Source: Chitinophaga oryziterrae (lineage in GTDB: Bacteria > Bacteroidota > Bacteroidia > Chitinophagales > Chitinophagaceae). Taken from it: a stretch of 64,000 nucleotides of DNA. Below, one piece after another: positions 53,743 to 63,486 of this stretch. The notes below the pieces were generated by a model, which was not told where the DNA came from, searched no databases, and saw only the letters and a list, made by a program, of their open reading frames with translations. How positions within the stretch are numbered: the first letter of the stretch is position 1; the number at the start of each line of letters is the position of its first letter. Location of the stretch: positions 1,550,001-1,614,000 of the forward strand of contig NZ_WRXO01000001.1 of NCBI RefSeq assembly GCF_009758125.1. Reading direction: 5' to 3'. The position numbers and the translations under genes were made by a program.

Positions 53743-53769
53743 CGAAAGGAGACTATGCAGCCTCCTTCG
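53743..53769 (-). terminator. Hairpin after the second lipoprotein gene
   Basis: CGAAAGGAGACT pairs with AGCCTCCTTCG, with one bulge and one mismatch, around a 4-nt loop. It follows the stop of the 53813-54340 gene on the minus strand and is followed there by TTTTTATAAA. Confidence 0.6.
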
Positions 53770-53812
53770 TTCCCTATCTCCACAGGTAACCCTTATTAAC
53801 CCGCAGAAAGTC

Positions 53813-54340
53813 CTAGTTCCGGTGTATCCTAACCCATTTGTTATTTTTCCTGACCAACTTAACCGTACCATCCAAAGGAGAAAAACTCTCCGACTGCAAC
53901 AACGCAAAGCGCGAAACATCAGTATAAGAAATCCGGTAATCAACCAAAACCACCGGAAGCCCATCCTCTTCACCCGGAACAACACGCTTAATGTTCAGCA
54001 CCTTATTGGCCAAACGCAATAATTTTTCCGTCGTATCCTTAGCAGGACTACGCACCGTATCTTTCGCCCCCAAATCAGCAATAGTCACATAAGGCGAACC
54101 ACCAATCACACGCCCCCGGTTAACCTTGATCAGTTTTTCCCTTTCCAAAGTAGGCAAGGCCGGATTGCGCAACACCATAAAATCGCCCGTTGAAAAAGGA
54201 AAGTAAACCGTATCCTTTGCCATCACCATTTTTTTAACCACATCATACGCCTCAGCATTGCTCATAGCCCTTTGATCAGAAGCCATAAAACAACCAGACA
54301 CCAAAACCACCAGCGCAGCATACAAAAACACTTGTCTCAT
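53813..54340 (-). CDS. Lipoprotein of unknown function (copy B)
   Basis: A 175-residue lipoprotein (MRQVFLYAALVVLVSGCFM, lipobox VSGC at about Cys17). The plan resembles copy A: an opening NAEAYDVVKKMVMAKD, a strand-rich middle with SPYVTIADLGAKDTV, and YTDVSRFALLQSESFSPLDGTVKLV near the end, followed by WVRIHRN. Its DNA still shows the C-rich, G-poor + strand of this region, although the gene is on the minus strand. Function unknown. It is separated from copy A by about 170 nt with its own terminator. Confidence 0.72.
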   Translation of the reverse strand: MRQVFLYAALVVLVSGCFMASDQRAMSNAEAYDVVKKMVMAKDTVYFPFSTGDFMVLRNPALPTLEREKLIKVNRGRVIGGSPYVTIADLGAKDTVRSPAKDTTEKLLRLANKVLNIKRVVPGEEDGLPVVLVDYRISYTDVSRFALLQSESFSPLDGTVKLVRKNNKWVRIHRN

Positions 54341-54593
54341 AATTCATTTTTTTAAAGATTAAACCATTAACAAACTGCCCGTAAATTAAGCCACTAAGCC
54401 AAACCAAAACGTTACCAGCATGTTAACCGAAAAATAACACAAACGTGTGATACACACCCCACGCAAAAAACAAGGGGGATATCTAAAAAAACACCATACC
54501 TAAAAAATTAAGGAACAATTCCTAAAACAATAAATACTAAAAAACTTAGCAAATAGAAAATAATGTAGTACTATTGTGAAAACACGAGCCAAC

Positions 54594-55049
54594 ATGCTGC
54601 ACCTGCTAAGTGAAAAAGAAGATGAACTGTATGAACCCTTGCAGCAACCAGGAGCCGCCACAGGCTTTCCATCACCCGCACAAGACTATGAACAAAAACG
54701 CCTGCACCTGTCGCAGCTCCTGATCAAAGACCCCACCAACACCTATTACTTCAAAGCAAAAGGTCATGAACTCACCAGGTTCCACATACACGATAACGAT
54801 ATACTCGTTGTCGATAAATCCGTCAAAATATTTAACAAGGCCATTATCGTATGTTATGGCAAAGGCACCTGGATGGTCTGCGAAGTCTTACTCCACAACA
54901 AAGACATTATACTAGCCGATAAAAAAGGTAAGCTGGTCAACCTGAGCCAAACCGATACACAATATCTGTTATGGGGCGTAATCCGCTGGATCTGCCATTC
55001 CCTGATGCCACAATCAAACAGTAAAATCCTAACACCATGTACGCCATAG
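54594..55049 (+). CDS. UmuD-like protein without catalytic residues
   Basis: A 151-residue UmuD/S24-like protein. The cleavage region is well kept: ATGFPSPAQDYEQKRLHLSQ (residues 21-40) aligns with the UmuD segment around its Cys-Gly cleavage bond, with Thr23-Gly24 at the bond. The core also aligns (LLIKDPTNTYYFKAKG, then DNDILVVDKSV). But the catalytic Ser of GDSM is Glu59 here (GHEL), and the catalytic Lys of FTVKKL is Cys96 (WMVCEV). It therefore cannot cut itself by the usual Ser-Lys dyad. An in-frame GTG at 54576 is less likely than the ATG at 54594. It overlaps umuC by 13 nt. Confidence 0.82.
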   Translation: MLHLLSEKEDELYEPLQQPGAATGFPSPAQDYEQKRLHLSQLLIKDPTNTYYFKAKGHELTRFHIHDNDILVVDKSVKIFNKAIIVCYGKGTWMVCEVLLHNKDIILADKKGKLVNLSQTDTQYLLWGVIRWICHSLMPQSNSKILTPCTP

Positions 55050-56281
55050 CAGACTGCAATAACTTTTACGTCTCCTGTCAACGACTATGGGAGCCGCAAT
55101 ACAACGGCAAGCCCGTAATTGTATTGAGCAATAACGACGGATGCGTTATAGCCAGATCAAACGAAGCCAAAGCATTAGGCATACCAATGGGAGCCATCTT
55201 TGCTAAGATCCAAGAAGAAGTACAACACTTCAACATCAAAACCTACAGCAGCAATTACGCCCTATACGCAGATACCAGTGCAAGAGTTATGCAAAACCTG
55301 GCACGTTTTACACCCAACGTAGAAGTATACAGTATAGACGAATGTTTTTTAGACTTCGGCGGATTTAGCAACCTACACCAATACACCACCACCATCAGAG
55401 ACACCGTAGTACACAACACCGGAATACCCATATCCATAGGCGTAGCCCAAACCAAAACCCTCGCCAAAGTAGCCAACAAACTCGCCAAAAAACAAAACGG
55501 CACACTTGTATTAGACACAGAAGCAGCCATTACCTCCGCATTAGAAAATTTCAGCATCGGCGATGTTTGGGGCATAGGAAAACAATATGAAAAAAAGCTC
55601 CAGAGCATGAACATACACACTGCCCAACAATTCCGCTCCCTGCCCTTAGCCTGGGTAGCCAAAAACATGACCGTCACCGGAGCCAGAACCTGGCAAGAAC
55701 TGCATGGCCAAAGCTGCATACCCCTAAGCACCAGCCTAGACCCAAAGCAAGCCCTAAGCACCGCAAAAGGATTCGGAAAACTCACTAGCGACTACCAAGA
55801 ACTACACGAGGCCACCACCAATTACACTACCAGACTAGCACAAAAACTCAGAAAAGAAAAACTATGCGCCACCATACTCAGCGTACGCCTGCTCACCAGC
55901 AGATTTAAAAAAGACCAAGCCATCTACAGCCCCTATATCAGTATACCCTTGCACCATCCCGTAAACAATACCCACAACCTGGTTAAAGCAGCACAGGCCG
56001 GATTGCGGTGTATTTTTCGAAAAGAACTCGAATACCAAAAAGTAGAAATCACCCTCACCGGGCTGCTACCAGAAACAGAAATACAACTTCACATGTTCGC
56101 AAAATACCAAGGAGAAAAATTAGACAAAGTAAGCCAAGCCCTAGACGATCTTAACCATAGATTTGGAAATGGCATCATAAAAATAGCCTCAGAAGGACAA
56201 TACCATGCCTGGAAGATGAAACAAAGACATATCTCCCGCAATTACACCACCAATTGGGACGATATAATTACCCTACATTAA
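55037..56281 (+). CDS. umuC: Y-family DNA polymerase V catalytic subunit
   Basis: A 414-residue Y-family polymerase. The start YAIADCNNFYVSCQRLWEP gives the first catalytic Asp, NDGCVIARSNEAKALGIPMG is the fingers block, and VEVYSIDECFLDFGG holds the Asp-Glu pair. GIPISIGVAQTKTLAKVANKLAKK and GDVWGIGKQYEKKL are the palm/thumb and helix-hairpin-helix blocks, and the C-terminal little-finger domain follows. All catalytic residues are present, so it should be an active translesion enzyme. It overlaps the UmuD-like gene by 13 nt. A mobile-element-borne umuDC pair is common; here the UmuD partner looks unable to self-cleave. Confidence 0.93.
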   Translation: MYAIADCNNFYVSCQRLWEPQYNGKPVIVLSNNDGCVIARSNEAKALGIPMGAIFAKIQEEVQHFNIKTYSSNYALYADTSARVMQNLARFTPNVEVYSIDECFLDFGGFSNLHQYTTTIRDTVVHNTGIPISIGVAQTKTLAKVANKLAKKQNGTLVLDTEAAITSALENFSIGDVWGIGKQYEKKLQSMNIHTAQQFRSLPLAWVAKNMTVTGARTWQELHGQSCIPLSTSLDPKQALSTAKGFGKLTSDYQELHEATTNYTTRLAQKLRKEKLCATILSVRLLTSRFKKDQAIYSPYISIPLHHPVNNTHNLVKAAQAGLRCIFRKELEYQKVEITLTGLLPETEIQLHMFAKYQGEKLDKVSQALDDLNHRFGNGIIKIASEGQYHAWKMKQRHISRNYTTNWDDIITLH

Positions 56282-56574
56282 CGTGGCATTAACGAATGAA
56301 AGTTCTATAAGTACGACCTTTATAGCGATTGCAATTTCGAACAATGCAAATGAGAGTACTCGTATTCTTTCCAGATTCGTGAGGAATTTCTTTTTACATT
56401 GGCATCGAATAAATTAAACAGCAATAACCTTGCTGCAACGGAATAATATTTGGCTTTAGAAAAACGTGCAACCTTGTCAGTTGCTTAAATAATTGTGATA
56501 TTTGGTTTTAGACTTTTAACTCTATAACTTAGAAAGATAAAAGGAGCAGATTAAATAACACTTCCCAACAAACA

Positions 56575-57177
56575 ATGAGGAAAAGCGAATATGACTTTTA
56601 CACAGACGAACAACTAACGGAGTTATTATGCCAAGAGGATACCCATGCCTTCGAATCTGTGTATAAACGCTATTTTCCAATGATTTACAATTTTAGCCGT
56701 AAAATGCTACAAAACGATAGTCAAGCGGAAGATGCTACCCAGCAAATCTTTGTCAATCTGTTAGAGAAAATGGGAAAAGTTCAAATTACCTCTATCAAAT
56801 CCTATCTGTTCCAAAGCATACGTAACGTGATCATAGATTTGGCCCGGAACAGAAAAATTAAGATCAATTACATTGCCGCCTTTAAAGAAATTTACAATAA
56901 AGGAGAATACAGCACCGAAACCCAGGTCATAGAAAACGATCTTGTAAGGCATATAGAAAAAGAGATTGACAACCTCCCGCCCAAAATGAGGGCCATATTT
57001 GAAATGAGCCGCAAGCAATATCTTAGCAACAAAGAAATAGCAGAAGCAGAAGGGATCTCCGAACAGAGCGTCAAAAATGCGCTTTATAGAGCCGCAATGA
57101 GAATACGGTCCCGGCTATCTTCCGTATTATTTTTAAACCTGATGTGGGCCATACTTTGGATCAATAAAAACAGATAA
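56575..57177 (+). CDS. ECF sigma factor (SusC/D-associated)
   Basis: A 200-residue ECF sigma factor. Region 2 reads FESVYKRYFPMIYNFSRKML...AEDATQQIFVNLLEKM followed by SYLFQSIRNVIIDLARN. Region 4 is FEMSRKQYLSNKEIAEAEGISEQSVKNALYRAAMRIRS. A short hydrophobic tail follows. It comes 81 nt before a FecR anti-sigma gene and upstream of a SusC with an N-terminal signalling (STN) domain, the normal Bacteroidota arrangement for substrate-induced outer-membrane transport. It should transcribe the SusC/D genes when the receptor signals. Confidence 0.93.
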   Translation: MRKSEYDFYTDEQLTELLCQEDTHAFESVYKRYFPMIYNFSRKMLQNDSQAEDATQQIFVNLLEKMGKVQITSIKSYLFQSIRNVIIDLARNRKIKINYIAAFKEIYNKGEYSTETQVIENDLVRHIEKEIDNLPPKMRAIFEMSRKQYLSNKEIAEAEGISEQSVKNALYRAAMRIRSRLSSVLFLNLMWAILWINKNR

Positions 57178-57257
57178 AAAAATATTTTTATTGCCAAGGG
57201 TACTTTCCATATCCTGATCCGTCTCCACTTAATAACAACCAGATTGTCAAGATAAGG

Positions 57258-58394
57258 ATGAGCGATAATGAAATTAAGGAACTGCTAGATAAGTACACTT
57301 CGGGAACTGCAAGCCCAGAAGAGATTACTTTATGCAATAGCCTGTTTAATGACATGGCTAAGGGATTACCCAATGCCGGTAGTCCTGGTCACCTTGATCT
57401 GGTGACCGAACGGGTATGGAAAACCCTAAACGTAAAACATAAAACACCTACCTATACCAGAATATCTATATTACGCTACGCAGCAGCCATAATAGCCGTT
57501 GTAGCAATATCTATCTTATTTGCATTGTATCATAACCATCAAAACAAACAAATTCAAATTACTGACATACAGCCGGGTGGCAACAGAGCAACGCTCACCC
57601 TGGCCAATGGGCAAAAAATAGTTTTGGATGCACACTCCAATGGTAAGGTGGCCACCATATCCGGCGGAGTAAGTATCACAAACAACAACGCAACAGGCGT
57701 TGTAATTTATACTTCACAAGGCAGCAGCAAACAGGAAGGTACAAATTACGTGAGAGAATCAGCCGGAGTGAACACCATCAGTACCCCAGTGGGTGGTCAA
57801 TACCACCTGGTACTATCCGATGGGACGCGCGTTTTTCTAAACGCCACCAGTTCATTAAAATTTCCTTCCTGTTTTGCTGGCTCCTTAAGAGAAGTCACTT
57901 TACAAGGAGAGGCGTACTTCGAAGTCGCCAAGAACCCCAAGAAACCATTCCACGTTTATGTTAAAGGACAACAGCTTACCGTAACAGGTACTAAATTTAA
58001 TGTCAGTGCATACGATTTAGATACCGTAAAAACTACACTTGCCGAAGGCAGTGTAACACTTCTTCAACCCTCAACAAACCTCCGCCAGCCACTTTTCCCC
58101 AACCAACAAGCCGCGCTTTTATCGACCGGCTTTTTCGTAAAACAAGTTAATATCCAAGATGAAATTGCCTGGAAAGACGGACTTTTCATATTCAGGAAAA
58201 TCCCGCTTAAACAGGCCATGAAACAAATTTGCAGATGGTATAATGTACAATGTGACTACAGTACACTCCCCAACGTAACCATAGAGGGAGAACTCTCTAA
58301 AACACTCACATTAAACCATGTACTCAACATTTTAAATTATTCATCAGACCTACAACTAAAACTTGAAAGGGGGCAAGTGATCAGCAAAAAATAG
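57258..58394 (+). CDS. FecR-family anti-sigma factor
   Basis: A 378-residue protein. The cytoplasmic N-terminus (1-70) binds the sigma factor; one membrane helix spans about 72-91 (ILRYAAAIIAVVAISILFAL). The periplasmic FecR domain follows with NTISTPVGGQYHLVLSDGTRVFLNA and LQGEAYFEVAKNPKKPFHVYV, and a C-terminal DUF4974-type domain (about 295-378, with ITWKDGLFIFRK-like and LNHVLNIL segments) completes the usual architecture. It receives the signal from the STN domain of the next gene's product and frees the sigma factor. Confidence 0.94.
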   Translation: MSDNEIKELLDKYTSGTASPEEITLCNSLFNDMAKGLPNAGSPGHLDLVTERVWKTLNVKHKTPTYTRISILRYAAAIIAVVAISILFALYHNHQNKQIQITDIQPGGNRATLTLANGQKIVLDAHSNGKVATISGGVSITNNNATGVVIYTSQGSSKQEGTNYVRESAGVNTISTPVGGQYHLVLSDGTRVFLNATSSLKFPSCFAGSLREVTLQGEAYFEVAKNPKKPFHVYVKGQQLTVTGTKFNVSAYDLDTVKTTLAEGSVTLLQPSTNLRQPLFPNQQAALLSTGFFVKQVNIQDEIAWKDGLFIFRKIPLKQAMKQICRWYNVQCDYSTLPNVTIEGELSKTLTLNHVLNILNYSSDLQLKLERGQVISKK

Positions 58395-58440
58395 AAATTA
58401 AAACAGCAACAACCAAAATCAGCATGGTATAAAAAAAGAA

Positions 58441-58465
58441 CCGGAAGTGCTTACGACACTCCCGG
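58441..58465 (+). promoter_or_regulatory. Stem-loop between FecR and SusC genes
   Basis: CCGGAAGTG pairs with CACTCCCGG (8 of 9 pairs) around a 7-nt loop. From memory similar CCGGAAGTG-type stems often stand before SusC genes of Bacteroidota, where they may attenuate or separate the transcription units. Confidence 0.6.
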
Positions 58466-58529
58466 AAAGTCAGTTGTATATCATGTGCCACAGACAATTG
58501 TAATCAACAACCAACTAAACCACAAAACT

Positions 58530-61500
58530 ATGGATTTTTTAATTCATGCCGCTAGAGGTATGGCTTTTTCTTTCGGGAATAGCCGATCTTTAAGGTACAA
58601 ACCATTTATAAAGTGCATCGTAATGACAAAACTTACTGTACTGCTCGTCGCCATTAGTCTACATGTATCCGCTGCCTATGCGCAACACATATCCCTTAAC
58701 GTAAAAGATAAGCCACTATTAGAGGTACTATCCAGCATTAGAAAACAAACAGGGTACAACTTTATCATTACCTCTGTAAATGCGCAATATGCACATCCTG
58801 TAACCCTTACCTTAAACGCAGCTACTATTGAAACAACGCTACTTAAATTATTTTCAGATCAGCCCTTCCTTTATGAATTTGATGGCAAGGTCATTATGAT
58901 CAAACTCAAACCAGAAACAGAAAAAAAAACGCCAGTCCAAAAAGAAAACCTGGAGCAAAGAGAATTGAACGGTATAGTGGTAGATGATAAAAACAAACCA
59001 TTAGAGGGGGCTACAGTGATTTTAAATGATCAGAGCAACAGAGGCACCATTACAGACAGCCAAGGCAGGTTCCGCTTTGCTAATGCACCAGAAAATGGCA
59101 CATTGTTGATTAGGATGCTGGGCCATGAAACCAGGCGTGTATCTTATCAAAATTTCACTGTTGGGAGTATTGTTATTAAAGAGATTGATGCAGACTTGAA
59201 GGAGATACAGGTTATCGCTTATGGTACGCAAATAAAAAAGTATAGTACTAATAATATCGGTACGGTAAGTGCCGCCGAAATTGCAAGGCAGCCTGTAAAC
59301 AATCCTCTATTAGCCTTGGAAGGTCGTGTACCTGGATTGTTTATACAGCAAGCATCTGGTGTGAGCGGCAGCAATATATATGTGAAGGTCCAGGGAATTA
59401 ATTCTTTAGGTAATGGGAGTGATCCTCTATATGTAATAGACGGTGTTCCCTATACACCTCAATTTAATACTTCTCTAGCAAATAGCTCATTCAATAGTCC
59501 TGGCGGAAGTACCTTCAATTTTGTAAACCCTGCCGATATTGAAAGCATTAGTGTGTTAAAAGATGCAGATGCTACAGCTATTTATGGTTCTAGGGCTGCT
59601 AATGGGGCTATCCTTATAACCACTAAAAAAGGTAAACCTGGAAAAACCAAAATAGATGTAAATCTACAAAACGGCTGGGGTCAGATAGCGCATAAGGTGG
59701 ATTTTTTAAATACGCAACAATATTTAGACATGCGTAAAGAAGCCTATACAAATGCTGGTAAATCCATACCAACATCTGCAACTAATCCAACATCTTCTAA
59801 TTATGATTTGACGATATGGGATCAAAACCGGTACACCGATTGGCAAAAAGTATTGGTAGGCAATACCGCTCATTTTACAGATTTACAAGCCTCAGTTTCT
59901 GGCGGCAGCAATACCACCCAATTTTTAGCTGCTTACGGATTTAATAGACAAACTACAGTTTATCCCGGTAGCCTGGGAGATTTAAAAGGAAGTGTTCACC
60001 TCAATTTAAATCACAATTCCTTAGACAATAAATTTCACTATAATATTTCTGCTACTTACCTACAAGATAAAAATACATTGGGTTCTTCTGATTTAATGAA
60101 TCCAGCAACAAGTTTGACCCCAAATGCTCCATTATTACATCTTGCAGACGGTAGCTTAAACTGGGAACCCTTTCCAAAAAATCCATCAAGATATAGCTTT
60201 CGTAATCCACTCGCCTATACGGAAGAACGTTATACGGGGAATACGAATAATTTAACTGCAAATAATAACATCAGTTACGAGATTTTACCAGGTTTGCAAG
60301 TAAAAACCAGTATGGGCTTTAACCGCTTAGTGGGAAAGGAAATTCAGATTAATCCGCTAACTTCAATTAAGCCAGATGCTTTCGATCTAACAAGATCAGC
60401 TCTTTATCTGGACAAATCAATTTCTTCATGGATTATAGAACCACAAATCACTTACACAAAAGAAACTGAATATGGCGTAATAGATGCCTTGATTGGAAGT
60501 AGTTTTCAACAAGTAAGTAATGATCTATTGTCACAAACTGGTTCCGGTTATACCAATGATGCACAATTAGGCAACTTATCTGCTGCTTCCAGCACCGTAA
60601 CAAATTTTGTAGATAAGTCACTCTATAAATATAATGCATTGTTTGGTCGTATTAATTATCGCTTAAAAGATAAATACATCCTCAACTTAACTGCCCGTAG
60701 GGATGGAAGCAGCCGGTTTGGAGATCAAAATAAATTACACACCTTCTATGCTGTAGGTGGTGCCTGGTTATTCGCGGACGAGCATATTATTAAGAATAGT
60801 TTGCCCTGGTTAAGTTCTGGTAAAATCAGGGCCAGCTATGGTACTACAGGCAATGATCAAATTGGAGATTATCGGTATTTAAGTTTACTCAATACCTATG
60901 GTGTTGATATTCCTTATGGTCAGAGTGTAGGTTTAACCCAATTTAGTATTGCCAATCCTTTTTTGCAATGGGAAGAAACAAGAAAAATCAACCTGGGATT
61001 AGATTTAGGCTTTCTTAAAGACAGGATTTTATTGAGTGTAAATTATTACCGCAATCGTTCCTCCAATCAATTGATTGGCTATGCACTGCCAAATATCACT
61101 GGCTTTGGTTCTGTAGATGAGAATTTTCCGGCCACTATACAAAATAAGGGTTTAGAAGGACAGTTGAATGTGAATGTAATACGATCAAAAAACTTTAACT
61201 GGCATTCTTCTTTGAACATGACTATTCAAAGAAACAAGTTAATTGATTTCCCAGATTTGGCTACAAGTTCCTATGCGAATAATTATATTATTGGGCAACC
61301 TATTAATATCTTTAGAGCCTATCAGTTTGCAGGCGTTAATCCCGCAACAGGTTTATATCAATTTATTGACCATAACGGTAAAGCAACATCTTCTCCTGAT
61401 CCTACAACAGATAAGACAATATTAATAGACCCTAATCCTAAATTCTTCGGTGGATTTTCCAACAGCTTACAGTACAAAGGTTTTGATTTAGATTTTCTGT

Positions 61501-61913
61501 TGCAGTTTGTCAATCAAAAGGCAAGAAATTATAAGTTTGGAAATTTACCTGGGTTAGCGGTAAGAAATCAACCTATTTCCGTTTTAAATCGATGGAAAAA
61601 CCCAGGAGATATTGTTGATATACAAAAAGTTAGTACAAACTCTTCTGAGATTTCTGTACCTTTTGACGCGGCAATTGCTAGTGATGCCTCTTATGTTGGA
61701 GCTTCTTACGTGCGTTTAAAAAATATCTCTCTTTCTTATTCTTTACCTATGCAATGGTTAAGTAAGATTAAAGCCAGTCAGGCTAGAATTTACATACAAG
61801 CTCAAAACTTATTAACCTTTACGAATTTTATTGGTAGCGATCCAGAAACAGCAGGATTAGGAGCTTTACCACCGTTGAGAATTATAACAGTAGGTCTACA
61901 AATTACCCTTTAA
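58530..61913 (+). CDS. SusC/RagA-type TonB receptor with STN domain
   Basis: An outer-membrane transporter of 1127 residues from the ATG at 58530; an in-frame GTG at 58485 would add 15. The order is signal peptide (hydrophobic TVLLVAISLHVSAAYAQ), STN signalling domain (ISLNVKDKPLLEVLSSIRKQTGYNF...), carboxypeptidase-regulatory-like domain (LNGIVVDDKNKPLEGATVILND), plug (VNNPLLALEGRVPGLFIQQASG, then DPLYVIDGVPYTP and ADATAIYGSRAANGAILITTKKGK) and beta-barrel. It imports glycans or peptides together with the SusD protein encoded 10 nt downstream and signals to FecR. The first ~200 codons share the C-rich bias of the preceding block; the rest does not. Confidence 0.95.
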   Translation: MDFLIHAARGMAFSFGNSRSLRYKPFIKCIVMTKLTVLLVAISLHVSAAYAQHISLNVKDKPLLEVLSSIRKQTGYNFIITSVNAQYAHPVTLTLNAATIETTLLKLFSDQPFLYEFDGKVIMIKLKPETEKKTPVQKENLEQRELNGIVVDDKNKPLEGATVILNDQSNRGTITDSQGRFRFANAPENGTLLIRMLGHETRRVSYQNFTVGSIVIKEIDADLKEIQVIAYGTQIKKYSTNNIGTVSAAEIARQPVNNPLLALEGRVPGLFIQQASGVSGSNIYVKVQGINSLGNGSDPLYVIDGVPYTPQFNTSLANSSFNSPGGSTFNFVNPADIESISVLKDADATAIYGSRAANGAILITTKKGKPGKTKIDVNLQNGWGQIAHKVDFLNTQQYLDMRKEAYTNAGKSIPTSATNPTSSNYDLTIWDQNRYTDWQKVLVGNTAHFTDLQASVSGGSNTTQFLAAYGFNRQTTVYPGSLGDLKGSVHLNLNHNSLDNKFHYNISATYLQDKNTLGSSDLMNPATSLTPNAPLLHLADGSLNWEPFPKNPSRYSFRNPLAYTEERYTGNTNNLTANNNISYEILPGLQVKTSMGFNRLVGKEIQINPLTSIKPDAFDLTRSALYLDKSISSWIIEPQITYTKETEYGVIDALIGSSFQQVSNDLLSQTGSGYTNDAQLGNLSAASSTVTNFVDKSLYKYNALFGRINYRLKDKYILNLTARRDGSSRFGDQNKLHTFYAVGGAWLFADEHIIKNSLPWLSSGKIRASYGTTGNDQIGDYRYLSLLNTYGVDIPYGQSVGLTQFSIANPFLQWEETRKINLGLDLGFLKDRILLSVNYYRNRSSNQLIGYALPNITGFGSVDENFPATIQNKGLEGQLNVNVIRSKNFNWHSSLNMTIQRNKLIDFPDLATSSYANNYIIGQPINIFRAYQFAGVNPATGLYQFIDHNGKATSSPDPTTDKTILIDPNPKFFGGFSNSLQYKGFDLDFLLQFVNQKARNYKFGNLPGLAVRNQPISVLNRWKNPGDIVDIQKVSTNSSEISVPFDAAIASDASYVGASYVRLKNISLSYSLPMQWLSKIKASQARIYIQAQNLLTFTNFIGSDPETAGLGALPPLRIITVGLQITL

Positions 61914-61923
61914 AAATCTAAAC

Positions 61924-63408
61924 ATGAACCGTAATAAATATAATTCCATATTTATCATCAGCGTAACTTTGTTGATGATAGTTTTACCTACTGCATGTAA
62001 GAAATTTGTAGAGGTAGATACTCCCCCAACAAAAATTAGTACAGAAAGCGCCTATAAAGACAATACCACGGCAACGGCCGTATTAACAGGAATATATGCA
62101 CGTATGAGTGATAATTATTTTGTGAGCTTAAACTTACCAGCCATTTCTTTATATGAAGAATTATCAGCCGATAATCTGATGATGTATGATGTGAATGTAA
62201 ATAATGCTTTCGGAAGTTTTTATCAAAATGCCTTAGAGCCACAATACTTAACATCGGGTGCGCCTTATTGGAATAATACGTTTAGTATAATGTACAATAT
62301 CAATGCGTCCATCGCAGCATTAACAGGAAATACAGAGCTTAAACCGGCAGTAAGCAAAAGGCTTTTAGGTGAAGCATATTTCCTGCGTGCGTTTTGTTAT
62401 TTCTACTTAACCAATATATTTGGGGATGTGCCGTTGATTCTCACTACCCAGTATAATGAAAACTCACATTTTGCACGTACGCCACAAGCCGATGTATACA
62501 AACAAATTCTCGCTGATCTGGCACAGGCAGAGGGTTTGCTGGATAATACTTATGTAGCGACTACCGATGTAACAAAAATTAGTTCAGAGCGCATACGCCC
62601 TAATCTCGGAGCAGTTAACGCATTACAAGCCAGGGTATATTTATATCAGAAAAATTATCCGCTGGCAGAAGTTGCGGCTACCAAGGTCATTAGCCAATCT
62701 AGCATTTATTCTATTGTAGATCTTAACTCCGTTTTTTTAAAAAATAGTTCCGAAACGATTTGGGCATTGCAACCTGTAAATAACAATTTTAATACAAGAG
62801 AGGGTGGATTATTTATTTTACCCAATGATGGGCCTAATAGTGATCATCCCCTGCTCATATCACCATCTTTAATGAATAGTTTTGAACCTGGCGATGCCCG
62901 TAAAGATAATTGGATAAACACGGTAACTATTGGTACAGATACCTTTCCGTATCCCGCAAAATATAAAATTGGTTTTGCAGATGGTTCAACAACTTTTGAT
63001 GAGTACACGATCGTATTCAGATTGTCCGAACAATATTTGATTAGGGCAGAGGCCAGGAATGAACAAGGTAAGACTAGTGATGCTATTGCCGATTTAAATA
63101 TATTGCGTACTCGTTCCAGAGCTGAGGCAACGGCAATGGTTCCAGATCCTTTACCAAACCTTTCATTATCGCTAACAGAAGCCCAACTTAGGCCGTTAAT
63201 TTTAAAAGAACGACGTGTAGAGTTATTTACTGAATGGGGGCATCGTTGGTTTGACTTGCAACGTACCGGTAATATTAATACAGCTATGACTGCGGCAGAA
63301 ATTTATAAGGGAGGTACTTGGCTAGCTTACAAAGCACTTTATCCAATCCCTGTTAGTGAAATACTTTTAAATTCTGCACTCTCTCAAAACCCAGGCTATA
63401 CAAATTAG
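61924..63408 (+). CDS. SusD/RagB-type surface lipoprotein
   Basis: A 494-residue lipoprotein (MIVLPTACKKFVEVDTPPTK, lipobox Cys at about residue 26). The opening KISTESAYKDNTTATAVLTGIYARM and the helical TPR-like region LGEAYFLRAFCYFYLTNIFGDVPLIL are classic SusD. The C-terminal block LRPLILKERRVELFTEWGHRWFDLQRTG is also diagnostic. It forms the lid of the SusC transporter and binds the substrate at the cell surface. No glycoside hydrolase or peptidase gene is in view, so the nutrient is unknown; the thioredoxin-like protein downstream may be a hint of a peptide or redox-related role. Confidence 0.95.
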   Translation: MNRNKYNSIFIISVTLLMIVLPTACKKFVEVDTPPTKISTESAYKDNTTATAVLTGIYARMSDNYFVSLNLPAISLYEELSADNLMMYDVNVNNAFGSFYQNALEPQYLTSGAPYWNNTFSIMYNINASIAALTGNTELKPAVSKRLLGEAYFLRAFCYFYLTNIFGDVPLILTTQYNENSHFARTPQADVYKQILADLAQAEGLLDNTYVATTDVTKISSERIRPNLGAVNALQARVYLYQKNYPLAEVAATKVISQSSIYSIVDLNSVFLKNSSETIWALQPVNNNFNTREGGLFILPNDGPNSDHPLLISPSLMNSFEPGDARKDNWINTVTIGTDTFPYPAKYKIGFADGSTTFDEYTIVFRLSEQYLIRAEARNEQGKTSDAIADLNILRTRSRAEATAMVPDPLPNLSLSLTEAQLRPLILKERRVELFTEWGHRWFDLQRTGNINTAMTAAEIYKGGTWLAYKALYPIPVSEILLNSALSQNPGYTN

Positions 63409-63486
63409 AAAACGGCTCTTTTTTTATTACTGTTCACCCTAATGGAGCAATCCAATGGGGTGAACTCACCTTTTAAAATTATAGAA

